DNA from: Sulfurovum sp.
GTDB taxonomy: Bacteria; Campylobacterota; Campylobacteria; Campylobacterales; Sulfurovaceae
Assembly (NCBI GenBank): GCA_016744875.1
Contig: JADGDL010000017.1
Coordinates: 1 to 37,861 of the forward strand
Length of the DNA: 37,861 bases
Reading direction: 5' to 3'
Positions within the stretch are counted from its first letter, which is position 1. The number at the start of each line of letters is the position of its first letter. The notes under the pieces were generated by a model that made no database searches, was not told the origin of the DNA, and was given only the letters and a program-made list of their open reading frames with translations. This document shows positions 16,305 through 24,544 of this stretch, piece after piece. The position numbers and the translations under genes are program-made.

Positions 16305-16318
16305 GGGCTGAAATGCCC
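16305..16318 (+). promoter_or_regulatory. Small leader hairpin before the 181-aa gene
   Basis: GGGC-TGAAAT-GCCC lies just before the ribosome site (AGGGAAAAGAG). The rest of the 231-bp murA divergent gap (16105-16335) is very AT-rich, with several TATTAT/TATAAT-like boxes and no open frame of note. Confidence 0.3.
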
Positions 16319-16335
16319 GCATATAGGGAAAAGAG

Positions 16336-16881
16336 ATGGCAAGTAGTTTAGATAAACTAAAGGCACTTACAAGTCGTTTGGACGAAAAAATAGAAGCAAA
16401 AGAGAGAAAAACCCATAAGGTTTCAGCTCCTGTTCAAGAGATTAAACTAAGTGAAAAAAAACATACTAAAAAAACAGAGATCAATACTGATAATGTTCGA
16501 AATGAAAATATTATACGGGTAAAACAGCTCTATGAAAAACTTAAAATCTTTGAAAAGTCACCCGATTTTGATCAGGTTTTTATTTATAAAGCTATGAATA
16601 TTTCCGGTATTGGATTAAAAGAAGAAGATTTTGCCCAAGTGCGTGAAGGTAAATATATTCAGATCATTGCTATTACATATGAACCAGATAAAAATGGTAA
16701 AAAGAAAGCAAAAAATATCTCTTTAGGCTATTTTGGTAAAGCTGAAACATTGGAGAATACGCTTAAAAACGAGATCATCGAGTTTGTTTTACGTTGGCGT
16801 TATGAAAAAGCATTCCAAAATGTGGAACACTATAAAGATCTTATAGCTAGAGTTGAAGTTTCTACTGACACACTGTTTTAG
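16336..16881 (+). CDS. Conserved-looking cytoplasmic protein of unknown function
   Basis: This 181-aa protein was not recognised. The N-terminal 55 residues are highly charged and lysine-rich (EKIEAKERKTHK, EKKHTKKTE) and probably extended or coiled. Residues 60-181 look like a compact alpha/beta domain with a strand pair around KYIQIIAITYEP and a helix ending LKNEIIEFVLRWRYEKAF. There is no signal peptide or membrane helix. It has its own upstream region and a terminator overlapping its stop codon, so it appears monocistronic. Confidence 0.7.
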   Translation: MASSLDKLKALTSRLDEKIEAKERKTHKVSAPVQEIKLSEKKHTKKTEINTDNVRNENIIRVKQLYEKLKIFEKSPDFDQVFIYKAMNISGIGLKEEDFAQVREGKYIQIIAITYEPDKNGKKKAKNISLGYFGKAETLENTLKNEIIEFVLRWRYEKAFQNVEHYKDLIARVEVSTDTLF

Positions 16882-16902
16882 TATTTAGACAGTGTTGTTT
16901 TT
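16870..16902 (+). terminator. Intrinsic terminator of the 181-aa gene
   Basis: ACACTGT (16870-16876) pairs with ACAGTGT (16889-16895), followed by TGTTTTTA. The left arm lies in the last codons of the gene. Confidence 0.65.
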
Positions 16903-16936
16903 AATGTCTATAACGATTTACTAATCAAAAATTTGC

Positions 16937-16942
16937 TACAAT
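16937..16942 (+). promoter_or_regulatory. -10 box of the 112-aa gene/helicase pair
   Basis: TACAAT lies 30 nt before the ATG at 16973, with TTAGGAC as ribosome site. The terminator upstream separates it from the preceding gene. Confidence 0.45.
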
Positions 16943-16972
16943 TGACTCCTCAATTTACTACTTAGGACAACA

Positions 16973-17311
16973 ATGCATCTCGAACTTACTCCCGAAGCAC
17001 TTTTAACACAACTTGGCTATACAAAAACGGATCAAACACTCAAACAAATCAATGATATCATCGCAAATACAAAAGGTTTTGAGAAATTTTCACAGCATAT
17101 TCCTTCATTTAATGATGCTTTAGCAGTAGAAAAAGCTTTTATTGCGATGTCAAACTCGGAAGATCATCTTAAGATCAAGTGTGAAGAAGATCCTTCAGCG
17201 GACAATCTTTCAGCCTTTAATGCTCTTGTTAAACACTGGGCAGATAAATATAAACTTCTCATAGAAAAAGTAGACAATAAAAACACTTACTATATCCTTG
17301 GTCTTAACTAG
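16973..17311 (+). CDS. Hypothetical protein paired with a UvrD-type helicase
   Basis: This 112-aa, mostly helical, acidic cytoplasmic protein has no recognised family (features such as LTPEALLTQLGYTKTDQTL and LVKHWADKYKLLI). It ends 6 nt before the helicase start and shares its promoter, so it is probably co-expressed and possibly a partner of the helicase. That link is inferred from position only. Confidence 0.7.
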   Translation: MHLELTPEALLTQLGYTKTDQTLKQINDIIANTKGFEKFSQHIPSFNDALAVEKAFIAMSNSEDHLKIKCEEDPSADNLSAFNALVKHWADKYKLLIEKVDNKNTYYILGLN

Positions 17312-17317
17312 AACTAT

Positions 17318-19384
17318 ATGCCTCTTAGCTCCCTCAATGAAGAGCAGCTAAGTGCTGCTACTGCACCCCTTGGACATAACCTGATCATAGCTTCTGCCGG
17401 TACAGGTAAAACCTCTACCATTGTAGGGCGTATCGCGCATCTTTTACAGAGTGGTGTTGAACCTTCGAGTATCTTACTTCTTACATTTACCAATAAAGCA
17501 GCAGGGGAGATGATCGCCCGTCTTGAACGTTACTTTCCTAAAAAAGTGGTCAGCAAGATAGAATCAGGAACCTTTCATGCTGTCTCTTACCGTTGGCTCA
17601 AAGAAATTTACCCAAACCTTGCACTCAAACAGCCTGCTGAGCTTAAAACACTCTTTCGAAGTATCTATGAAAAACGTAATTTTGAACGTATGAATCTCCC
17701 TATACAGCCTTTTTCTGCTACATATCTGTATGAGATGTACTCTTTGTATCAAAATGCTTCGTTGGATACTTTTGATGTATGGTTTTTAGAGAAATATCCG
17801 GACCATGAAGTAGCGATGGATGTGTATCTTGACATTACACATGAGTTTGAGAAAGAGAAGATCGACTATGGGTTTGCTTCCTTTAATGACCTGCTCTTAC
17901 GAATGAATGCACATTTGAAGGAAAATACCATACCCTTTGAAGAGGTACTCGTAGATGAATACCAGGATACCAATACACTTCAGTCTGCACTTATAGATAG
18001 CCTTAAGCCGCATTCACTCTTTTGTGTAGGCGACTATGATCAAAGTATCTATGCATTTAACGGTGCAAATATCGAGAACATCGCCACGTATTCAACACGT
18101 TATCCTAATGCTACTGTCTTTACCCTCAAAACCAATTATCGTTCCACTGCACCTATCCTTTCATTGGCTAATCGTGTGATAGAAAGAAATGAACGTATCT
18201 ATCCTAAAAAACTTGAAGTAGGTCGTGTAGTGAAAAGTCTGCCTCCCAGACTGTTGATGTACAATGACCTTTTTGAACAGTATCAGTCCATTGCACAGGA
18301 TATAAAACACACCTATGTACCCAATGACCAGATAGCTGTTATTTTTAGAAATAACTCCTCAGCAGATGGTGTGGAGGCAAGTTTACGTGAATATGGTATA
18401 CCATGTAAGCGTAAGGGTGGTACAAGCTTTTTTGATGCTAAAGAGATAAAGTTCTTACTGGATATTTTAGCCTTACTGGTCAATCCAAAAGATATGATGG
18501 CATTTATACACATATTTGAATATGCCAGAGGTGTCGGTTCGGCACATTCTAAAGAGTTTTTTCAGTGTTTTTTACATTTTGGTCAGGGAAATTTCATGCA
18601 AGGTGTACTCTATCCAAAAGTACATGACCTCCCAAAATTAAACCCAAACAAAAATGTACAACTCGGACTCTTTGATGATGATCAGGAAATAGGAACAGCG
18701 GCAAGATTTAAACATTTAGGTTTAGATATGGCTATATATAACCACCCACTACTCAAACATCCAAAATTAACGTCTGATGGTGTAACATTTTTTAAAGAGT
18801 TTCATACCCTTATGAAAAGTCTGCATCAACTCTCAAAACCCTCAGAGGTGATCAAGAGTGCCATTACTTCTGGTCTCTACAAAAATATCATAGAGATCTT
18901 ATCTACGCAACGTGCAAGACTAAAATCTGGTGAAGTAGATGAAGAGAAAAAAAGACTGTCAAAAGAACGCATAGAAAGAAAAGCAAGGCTACTTTTTGAC
19001 CTCTCTAGACAATATGGTGAGCTAAGACGTTTTGTGAATGCAATGGTCTTAGGAGGAAATGAACTGAGTGAAGGTGAGGGGGTAAACCTGCTTACGGTAC
19101 ATGCCAGTAAAGGACTTGAATTTCCTGAGGTCTATGTCATAGATCTGGTAGATGGAAGGTTTCCAAACAGAAAGATGATGTCAAGTATAGAAGAAGAGAG
19201 ACGACTCTTTTATGTTGCAGTGACACGGGCAAAAGACAAGCTCTATCTTTCTCTTTCAAAATTTGACAAGGTAAAGAAGATCGATTATAAACCCTCTCAG
19301 TTCTTACATGAAGCAGGGCTTATTAAAGGAGAGTTCGTAGAACCTGAAGTTAAAAAGAAAGCTGCTTCTACTTCTACTTCTTAA
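17318..19384 (+). CDS. UvrD/PcrA/Rep-family DNA helicase (superfamily 1A)
   Basis: This 688-aa ATP-dependent 3'-5' helicase has the complete motif set: Walker A ASAGTGKT (25-32), Ia LTFTNKAA, II VDEYQDTN (about 211-218), III VGDYDQSIYAFNGA, IV LKTNYRST, V TVHASKGLEFPEV and VI RRLFYVAVTRAKDKLYL (about 628-644). It would act in DNA repair or replication restart; UvrD, PcrA and Rep cannot be told apart from the sequence alone. It lacks the long C-terminal Tudor-like extension of many UvrD/PcrA proteins, ending in a lysine/serine/threonine-rich tail. The 3' end overlaps eptA convergently by 11 bp. Confidence 0.95.
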   Translation: MPLSSLNEEQLSAATAPLGHNLIIASAGTGKTSTIVGRIAHLLQSGVEPSSILLLTFTNKAAGEMIARLERYFPKKVVSKIESGTFHAVSYRWLKEIYPNLALKQPAELKTLFRSIYEKRNFERMNLPIQPFSATYLYEMYSLYQNASLDTFDVWFLEKYPDHEVAMDVYLDITHEFEKEKIDYGFASFNDLLLRMNAHLKENTIPFEEVLVDEYQDTNTLQSALIDSLKPHSLFCVGDYDQSIYAFNGANIENIATYSTRYPNATVFTLKTNYRSTAPILSLANRVIERNERIYPKKLEVGRVVKSLPPRLLMYNDLFEQYQSIAQDIKHTYVPNDQIAVIFRNNSSADGVEASLREYGIPCKRKGGTSFFDAKEIKFLLDILALLVNPKDMMAFIHIFEYARGVGSAHSKEFFQCFLHFGQGNFMQGVLYPKVHDLPKLNPNKNVQLGLFDDDQEIGTAARFKHLGLDMAIYNHPLLKHPKLTSDGVTFFKEFHTLMKSLHQLSKPSEVIKSAITSGLYKNIIEILSTQRARLKSGEVDEEKKRLSKERIERKARLLFDLSRQYGELRRFVNAMVLGGNELSEGEGVNLLTVHASKGLEFPEVYVIDLVDGRFPNRKMMSSIEEERRLFYVAVTRAKDKLYLSLSKFDKVKKIDYKPSQFLHEAGLIKGEFVEPEVKKKAASTSTS

Positions 19385-20975
19385 TGTGGAGTATATCCAT
19401 CTCTTTTTTGTACACCTCTGTCTCTACTTCAAAAAGACCAAGCAGGGTATGAAAAAGATTATCATGTGAATATGCTGCATGGGTATCTATGTTTTGTATG
19501 TTAAGACTTTTATGTAAAGTCTCATCGAACCACATAAGTGTCGCAACATTCTTCTGAGCATCCGGTGCTATGAAATAAGGCATACCATGAAGGTATAAAC
19601 CATTTTCTCCCAAACTTTCTCCATGGTCACTCATGTAGATCATGGCAGTCTGGTGTGTAGTATTGTGTTCTTTTAAGAGTTGTATGGTTTGCGATAAGAA
19701 ATCATCAGTAAACAAAAGAGAATTGTCATAGGCGTTAGAGATCTCTTCTTGCGTACATGCCTCTAGCTGATTGGTTTTACATGTTGGTGTGTATTTTTCA
19801 AATGCTTTTGGATAACGTTTAAAATAAGCAGGACCGTGATTACCCATTTGATGTAGCACTATCAAAATATCTTTGCCTTTATGTACTTGAATATATGGCT
19901 TTAACCCGACTAGCATGCCTTCATCTCTACATTCACCTTCATAACACTTAGTATTGAATACATTATTTTTGTACCAAACATATGGAACTCTTAATGCAAC
20001 ACCTTTGGAGTCAGAGTTATTCTCAATCCAAATCACAGAGATATCATTGGTATGGTTTAGTACATCAAGCACATTTTCACTCTGCAAGCCTTTTTTGTAA
20101 CTATAGTTTTCTCTATCATACTTTGAAAACATGCATGGTACAGATACTGCTGTGGAGGTACCACATGAGAAGAGGTTAGGAAAATTGATGATATTCTCTT
20201 TCTTGAGTAAAGGGGTAGTTTCTCTATCATAACCATTAAATGACAAATGATCAGCTCTTACAGCTTCACCTACTACCATTATGACCAGCTTAGGCATCTT
20301 AGAATTTTTTTTATTGACTTTTGCATCTAGACCTAAAGGTGTCACATCTTGATCAGTTGTGCTAAATGTCTTACCTACATAGTTACCTAAAGAGTAAATC
20401 CAAAAGGTTGGATTCACTGAATAGCGTAATGGCTTATGTTCTCTGAAAAAAGAGGCATAGTTTTTTGAGAAGATAAAAAGGGTTAGTAAAATGACAATAC
20501 TTAAGAGACCTACTTGTTTTATACGACTGAGGAATTCTCTTTTTTTCCCTCTATAGTCCAAAGGTATCGTATAAACGAAATAAGAAGGAATGATACCTAA
20601 TACAAGAAGATATATAAGCTGTTGTATGGAAAAAAGATCCATAGACTCTTTCATATCTGTTTGGAATGTATTACGTATCATACTGTCATCTACGATAACA
20701 TTATAGGTATTCATAAAATAACTTGTTTGGGATGAGATGATCAATATGATGATGATAAGGGGTTTGGTTGTCCATTTTGAGCTAAATAAGGTAAGCACTA
20801 AAGAAGTGGATGCAAAAAGAACAACGGCCAAAGAGAGTAAAAAACCAATATTCTCAGCAATAGCAGGGTAAAAGTGCATGGTGTTTTTAAAAAATGCATA
20901 ATTATAGAACAGTACAAACAAAAGACTGATCAAGAGTATAAGTCTACTTTGTGGTGTTTGCTTTTTCTTTAACAT
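19374..20975 (-). CDS. eptA: EptA-family lipid A phosphoethanolamine transferase
   Basis: This 533-aa inner-membrane protein has five N-terminal helices (about 11-30, 41-64, 70-85, 118-137 and 153-172) and a periplasmic alkaline-phosphatase-fold domain. It moves phosphoethanolamine from phosphatidylethanolamine to lipid A or other surface acceptors. Zinc and nucleophile motifs are intact: VVGEAVRADH (E237), CGTSTAVSVPCMFS (T275), HQMGNHGPAYFKRYP (H380) and MSDHGESLGENGLYLHG (D450, H451). Paired cysteines (C271/C281, C344/C349, C399/C407) match the family's disulfides. Members of this family lower affinity for polymyxins; that is family knowledge, not shown here. The ATG overlaps the apt stop (TAATG), implying coupled translation. 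The acceptor could differ (EptB/EptC-like). Confidence 0.92.
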   Translation of the reverse strand: MLKKKQTPQSRLILLISLLFVLFYNYAFFKNTMHFYPAIAENIGFLLSLAVVLFASTSLVLTLFSSKWTTKPLIIIILIISSQTSYFMNTYNVIVDDSMIRNTFQTDMKESMDLFSIQQLIYLLVLGIIPSYFVYTIPLDYRGKKREFLSRIKQVGLLSIVILLTLFIFSKNYASFFREHKPLRYSVNPTFWIYSLGNYVGKTFSTTDQDVTPLGLDAKVNKKNSKMPKLVIMVVGEAVRADHLSFNGYDRETTPLLKKENIINFPNLFSCGTSTAVSVPCMFSKYDRENYSYKKGLQSENVLDVLNHTNDISVIWIENNSDSKGVALRVPYVWYKNNVFNTKCYEGECRDEGMLVGLKPYIQVHKGKDILIVLHQMGNHGPAYFKRYPKAFEKYTPTCKTNQLEACTQEEISNAYDNSLLFTDDFLSQTIQLLKEHNTTHQTAMIYMSDHGESLGENGLYLHGMPYFIAPDAQKNVATLMWFDETLHKSLNIQNIDTHAAYSHDNLFHTLLGLFEVETEVYKKEMDILHIKK

Positions 20976-21529
20976 TAATTCTCAACTAAAACCGAATAAA
21001 CAGGTGTAGAAAAATCTTCTTTACCTTTCAAAAATGCAAGTTCCATGATAAAACAAACTTCTACACAGTTCGCACCGACCTTATCTATGAGGTTTGCAGC
21101 TGCTTTTGCTGTGCCTCCTGTGGCTATGAGATCATCAATAAGTAGAACATTGGCAGATTTCTCCCCTGTTTCGTACTCAAATGCATCGATGTGTATCTCT
21201 ACTTCATCAAAGCCGTACTCTAGACTATATTTTTCAGAGACAGTTGTGTAAGGGAGTTTTCCTTTTTTACGAACAGGTACAAAACCGATACCAAGTCTGT
21301 CTGCTAGTGCTGCACCAAAGATGAAGCCTCTTGCATCGATACCTGCGATGTAGTCCAGTTCATAACTTGCATAGCGTTTTTCAAGATGGGACATAATTGT
21401 GTTAAAAGCTTTTGCATTAGAGATGAGGGTAGTAATGTCTTTGAAAATGATACCGGGTTGTGGGTAGTCTGGAATACTTCTTATACTTTCTAATAGTATG
21501 TTTTCTTCTTCTGGGCTTAATGTGCTCAT
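20975..21529 (-). CDS. apt: Adenine phosphoribosyltransferase
   Basis: This 184-aa purine salvage enzyme joins adenine and PRPP to give AMP. The PRPP-binding loop VLLIDDLIATGGTA (about 128-141), the YPQPGIIFKDIT N-terminal segment and the GIDARGFIFG motif are typical. It has its own AAAGGGAAAC ribosome site. It is separated from rpiB by 234 bp containing structured repeat B, and overlaps eptA at TAATG downstream. Confidence 0.97.
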   Translation of the reverse strand: MSTLSPEEENILLESIRSIPDYPQPGIIFKDITTLISNAKAFNTIMSHLEKRYASYELDYIAGIDARGFIFGAALADRLGIGFVPVRKKGKLPYTTVSEKYSLEYGFDEVEIHIDAFEYETGEKSANVLLIDDLIATGGTAKAAANLIDKVGANCVEVCFIMELAFLKGKEDFSTPVYSVLVEN

Positions 21530-21558
21530 TTTATTTAGTTTCCCTTTATTTGGACTGT

Positions 21559-21724
21559 GGTGGTGTTTCTCTTCTACTTTTTTAGAAAAAGTAGAGCAAA
21601 AAGCGTCGTTCCTCTCGAATCGCTTTGCTTTTCTGCCACTAAATGGCGATACCCTCCGTCGCTAAAGCGTAAGTGGGGTGCATTGGGCGTTCGGAACGAC
21701 AAAGACACGCGTTGCGTGATTAAT
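21559..21724 (+). repeat. Structured intergenic repeat, copy B
   Basis: This is an element of about 166 nt between rpiB and apt, related to copy A at 13661-13773 but lying opposite to the surrounding minus-strand transcription. Stems are TCTACTTTTT/AAAAAGTAGA (21573-21582/21586-21595), GTCGTTCC/GGAACGAC (21605-21612/21693-21700) and CACGC/GCGTG (21706-21710/21714-21718). Relative to copy A it carries about 53 extra nt inside the central loop, which fold into small hairpins of their own (GCCA/TGGC, CGCT/AGCG). An additional outer pair ACACGCGT/ACGCGTGT (21705-21712/21738-21745) flanks the right end. Confidence 0.8.
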
Positions 21725-21763
21725 GGTTTAATTGCTTACGCGTGTTATTTTACAACTGTGTGT

Positions 21764-22222
21764 TTATCCTAGGTCTGCGCCTAGGGAACAGCCTTCTATT
21801 TTGGCTATGCGTCCTGCGTGTCTTCCGCCTTCGAATTCTGTCGAAGCAAAAGTTTCTATCATGTCTTCTATGACACCTTTTCCTACGACACGTTCTCCAA
21901 AACAGAGGATATTCGCATCATTGTGTTGTCTGGTGAGTTTTGCTGTATAGGTATCGTGACAAAGAGCTGCTCTGATTCCCGGCACTTTATTTGCTGAGAT
22001 ACTTATACCGATACCTGTACCACAGATTAGGATACCGAAGCTTCCTTCATCTGCTATAACTGCATCTGCACATTTTTTTGCAAAGTCTGGGTAGTCTACA
22101 CGATCAGCAGAGTCTGGACCAAGGTCAACGATCTCATGTCCTAAATCGGTGACAAAATCTTTTACGTAAGCTTTAAGTGCATATCCGGCGTGATCTGTTG
22201 CGATGTAAAATTTTTTTGACAT
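21764..22222 (-). CDS. rpiB: Ribose-5-phosphate isomerase B
   Basis: This 152-aa isomerase interconverts ribose-5-P and ribulose-5-P in the pentose phosphate pathway. The LacAB/RpiB-fold signatures IATDHAGY (D10, H11), CGTGIGISISANK (C67, catalytic base loop) and the RQHNDANILCFG segment are all present. It starts 12 nt after the lepB stop and is probably in the folD-lepB-rpiB operon. Confidence 0.96.
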   Translation of the reverse strand: MSKKFYIATDHAGYALKAYVKDFVTDLGHEIVDLGPDSADRVDYPDFAKKCADAVIADEGSFGILICGTGIGISISANKVPGIRAALCHDTYTAKLTRQHNDANILCFGERVVGKGVIEDMIETFASTEFEGGRHAGRIAKIEGCSLGADLG

Positions 22223-22234
22223 TTATGATATCCT

Positions 22235-23206
22235 TTATTCTATCGGTGCTTCCGTTTGGATAGAGTCAATGCGTCTACCTACACGTCCCCAACGTACAGT
22301 AAAGCGTCTGTTATTCCAGATCTCTTCACACTCTTCACTGTCTATAGCGATCTCTCCACAAAGACGTTTGAGTCCTGTATTGTCTTTACCCCCACCATTA
22401 CTGTCACCATCCAGTACGCTCTCGTATGCACGTGTCTCTAAACTCATATAGATAAGCCAAGGTTTCCCTACGATGAGTTTATATGGAACAGCACCCCAGA
22501 AACGACTATCATTAGAGTTGTCACGGTTATCTCCTATCATATAGAAGTGGTCTTCATCTACTTTTGCATAGAGCGCATTCATACCTTTTCCCAGTACCTC
22601 ATACGTAGGAGCATTAAAGTCTTCTACATATACGGGTACCATGTCTATATCTTTATTATAGGCATAGAAACGTAAAAGTCCCTGGAAGATGTCTACGCCT
22701 TCAGGTGCATATTGTATACCCGGGTATTTTTCCATGTATGGATTTTCTACCCAGAGTTTACCTCTTAGTGAAAGTATTTTCTCTTTTGGATAATTTTCTT
22801 TTATATAGGCATCTCCTTCATGAAAATGAATAAGCAGTTTTTCATTTGCATAAAGAATTTCATCTCCGCCAACAGCTACACAACGTTTTACAAAGTGTAT
22901 TTTAGGTGTTTGTGGATTTCGGAAGATAACGATCTCTTCTCTTTCGGGTCTAGGACCTTCAATGAGGTGTCCATTATCGTTGAAATCAGGTAAGATCGGA
23001 ATCTCTAACCATGGTAAGTGAGGGATAGGAATACCATATGAGAACTTTTTTGCAAATAAAAAATCACCGATGAGTTGTGTTCTTTTCATGGATCCTGAAG
23101 GAATGACAAATGATTGTGCTACAAAGAAGATAAGAAAAAGAACAATGATGATCGTCCCTGTCCAGGAACTTGCGAAACGTGAAAAAGCAGATAAAAATTT
23201 CTTCAT
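22235..23206 (-). CDS. lepB: Signal peptidase I
   Basis: This 323-aa inner-membrane serine protease removes signal peptides from exported proteins. One N-terminal membrane helix (about 17-34) leads into PSGSM with nucleophile S39. The general base is K107 in HFVKRCVAVGGD, and the conserved GDNRDNSNDSRFWG box follows near 245. The first ATG overlaps the folD stop (TAATG). It has an acidic, asparagine/glycine-containing spacer and extra residues after the last motif (about 275-323), making it somewhat longer than many bacterial forms. Confidence 0.97.
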   Translation of the reverse strand: MKKFLSAFSRFASSWTGTIIIVLFLIFFVAQSFVIPSGSMKRTQLIGDFLFAKKFSYGIPIPHLPWLEIPILPDFNDNGHLIEGPRPEREEIVIFRNPQTPKIHFVKRCVAVGGDEILYANEKLLIHFHEGDAYIKENYPKEKILSLRGKLWVENPYMEKYPGIQYAPEGVDIFQGLLRFYAYNKDIDMVPVYVEDFNAPTYEVLGKGMNALYAKVDEDHFYMIGDNRDNSNDSRFWGAVPYKLIVGKPWLIYMSLETRAYESVLDGDSNGGGKDNTGLKRLCGEIAIDSEECEEIWNNRRFTVRWGRVGRRIDSIQTEAPIE

Positions 23207-24051
23207 TAAGCTCTGGCCTTTGCTGATTTCAGTGTGTTGCTAAGAAGCATAGCGATGGTCATGGGTCCAACACCACCTGGCACAGGTGTAATGTATGAAC
23301 ATTTAGGACTAACATTTTTAAAGTCTACATCACCTACAAGTGAACCATCTTCTATGCGGTTGATACCAATGTCTATCACGATAGCACCTTCTTTGATCAT
23401 ATCTTCTTTTATGAGACCTGGAACACCTACACCGACAATGACTATGTCAGCATTCAGTGTATGTGCTTTGAGGTCTTTTGTAAATATATGTGTTACCGTG
23501 ACAGTTGCATCTGCATTGAGAAGTAATGAAGCCATAGGTTTACCTACGATGTTGGAGGCACCCACTACACATACATCTTGACCTTTGAGGTCTATGTTAT
23601 ACTCTTCAAACATTTTCATGACACCCAGTGGAGTACATGCAACAAATGCATCAAGGTTAGTGACTAAACGGCCAACATTATAAGCATGAAAACCATCTAC
23701 ATCTTTTTTAGGATCAATCACTTCAAGTATTTTATCTGTATCTACATGTTTAGGCAGCGGAAGTTGTACCAATATTCCGTCTATACGAGGATTATTGTTC
23801 ATCATCTCTATCGTTGCGATGATCTCATCTTGGCTGATGGTATCAGGCATGTTGTGTGTAATGGAGTAAAACCCTACATTTTCGCAGGCTTTTGCTTTCA
23901 TTTTGACATAGGCATGGCTTGCAGGGTCATCTCCTATGAGTATGACTGCAAGTCCCGGGACAATGTTTTTTTGTTGCTTAAGATCTGAGACTTCCTGGGA
24001 TACGGAACCTTGTACTTTTTTGGCTAGAGATTTTCCATCGATGAGTTGCAT
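23206..24051 (-). CDS. folD: Bifunctional methylenetetrahydrofolate dehydrogenase/cyclohydrolase
   Basis: This 281-aa cytoplasmic enzyme of one-carbon metabolism interconverts 5,10-methylene-, methenyl- and 10-formyl-THF. The catalytic YVKMK (Y48, K52), the VQLPLPKH segment, the NADP-binding VVGASNIVGKP and the C-terminal TPVPGGVGPMT are diagnostic. It is first gene of the folD-lepB-rpiB string, with TATAAT on the minus strand at 24079-24084. Confidence 0.98.
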   Translation of the reverse strand: MQLIDGKSLAKKVQGSVSQEVSDLKQQKNIVPGLAVILIGDDPASHAYVKMKAKACENVGFYSITHNMPDTISQDEIIATIEMMNNNPRIDGILVQLPLPKHVDTDKILEVIDPKKDVDGFHAYNVGRLVTNLDAFVACTPLGVMKMFEEYNIDLKGQDVCVVGASNIVGKPMASLLLNADATVTVTHIFTKDLKAHTLNADIVIVGVGVPGLIKEDMIKEGAIVIDIGINRIEDGSLVGDVDFKNVSPKCSYITPVPGGVGPMTIAMLLSNTLKSAKARA

Positions 24052-24078
24052 AAGAGGTACCCTAATAATTTTTAAGGT

Positions 24079-24084
24079 ATTATA
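24079..24084 (-). promoter_or_regulatory. -10 box of folD
   Basis: ATTATA on the plus strand reads TATAAT toward folD, about 28 nt before its ATG. It leads the folD-lepB-rpiB operon. Confidence 0.5.
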
Positions 24085-24098
24085 TCAAAAATATCTAT

Positions 24099-24138
24099 AG
24101 ACTTTTTGCATAAATTTAATAGCTTATGCAAGAAGTCT
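24099..24138 (+). promoter_or_regulatory. 15-bp inverted repeat upstream of the cytochrome c gene
   Basis: The arms 24099-24113 (AGACTTTTTGCATAA) and 24124-24138 (TTATGCAAGAAGTCT) are complementary over 15 bp with one T-G wobble. The 10-nt loop contains TTTAAT, a possible -10. It ends 17 nt before the start codon, so it could be an operator over the promoter or a 5'-UTR hairpin. Confidence 0.6.
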
Positions 24139-24155
24139 CATATGTGGAGTGAATG

Positions 24156-24488
24156 ATGAAAGTATTATGGTTATTATTTCCTTTATTATTGTCCGCACAA
24201 GAAGATTTTATCTCTCATTATGAATATGGTGAAATGCTTTACAATAATCCTAGGGGAGTAAGCTGTTCACAGTGTCATGGTACAGTAGGTGAGGGGAAAG
24301 TGATCGTCCATTATCAGGATATACATGGGAAAGAAGTACTTAAAGGTGCAGATATCCGTGCAAAGACTCTCAAAGAGATGATCATCTCGGTAAACAGTTA
24401 CCATAAAGTCATGCCCCGTTATTACCTCACAGATGAAGAGGTCAAAGCAATTTACGATTATTTACAAAAGAAAAATAAAAAGGACTAA
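24156..24488 (+). CDS. Small monoheme c-type cytochrome, periplasmic
   Basis: This protein of about 110 aa has a short signal peptide (hydrophobic VLWLLFPLLLSA, cleavage near SAQ-ED). It carries one heme site, CSQCH, and a plausible distal methionine in KVMPRYYL, followed by a class I-type C-terminal helix (DEEVKAIYDYLQKK). It probably shuttles electrons in the periplasm; the partner is unknown. The second of two adjacent ATGs (24156) is chosen because GGAG at 24146-24149 is then 6 nt away; ATG at 24153 is also possible. Heme attachment would need a CcsBA-type synthase such as that at 7.4-10.5 kb. Confidence 0.85.
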   Translation: MKVLWLLFPLLLSAQEDFISHYEYGEMLYNNPRGVSCSQCHGTVGEGKVIVHYQDIHGKEVLKGADIRAKTLKEMIISVNSYHKVMPRYYLTDEEVKAIYDYLQKKNKKD

Positions 24489-24510
24489 CAAAATTTAGGA
24501 CTCCTTTTGT

Positions 24511-24516
24511 TATAAT
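24511..24516 (+). promoter_or_regulatory. -10 box of the DUF4139 gene
   Basis: TATAAT lies 29 nt before the ATG, with AAAGGAT as ribosome site. A weak AACAAAA/TTTTGTT hairpin (24487-24493/24505-24511) lies just upstream, at the cytochrome 3' end. Confidence 0.45.
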
Positions 24517-24544
24517 AATCCAACTAATGTACTAAAGGATTATT

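Noticed and set aside
21557..21772. 71-codon open frame on the plus strand through copy B of the structured repeat.
   Set aside because: It is made of the repeat's stems and overlaps the rpiB 3' end; copy A does not keep the frame, so it is not a gene.
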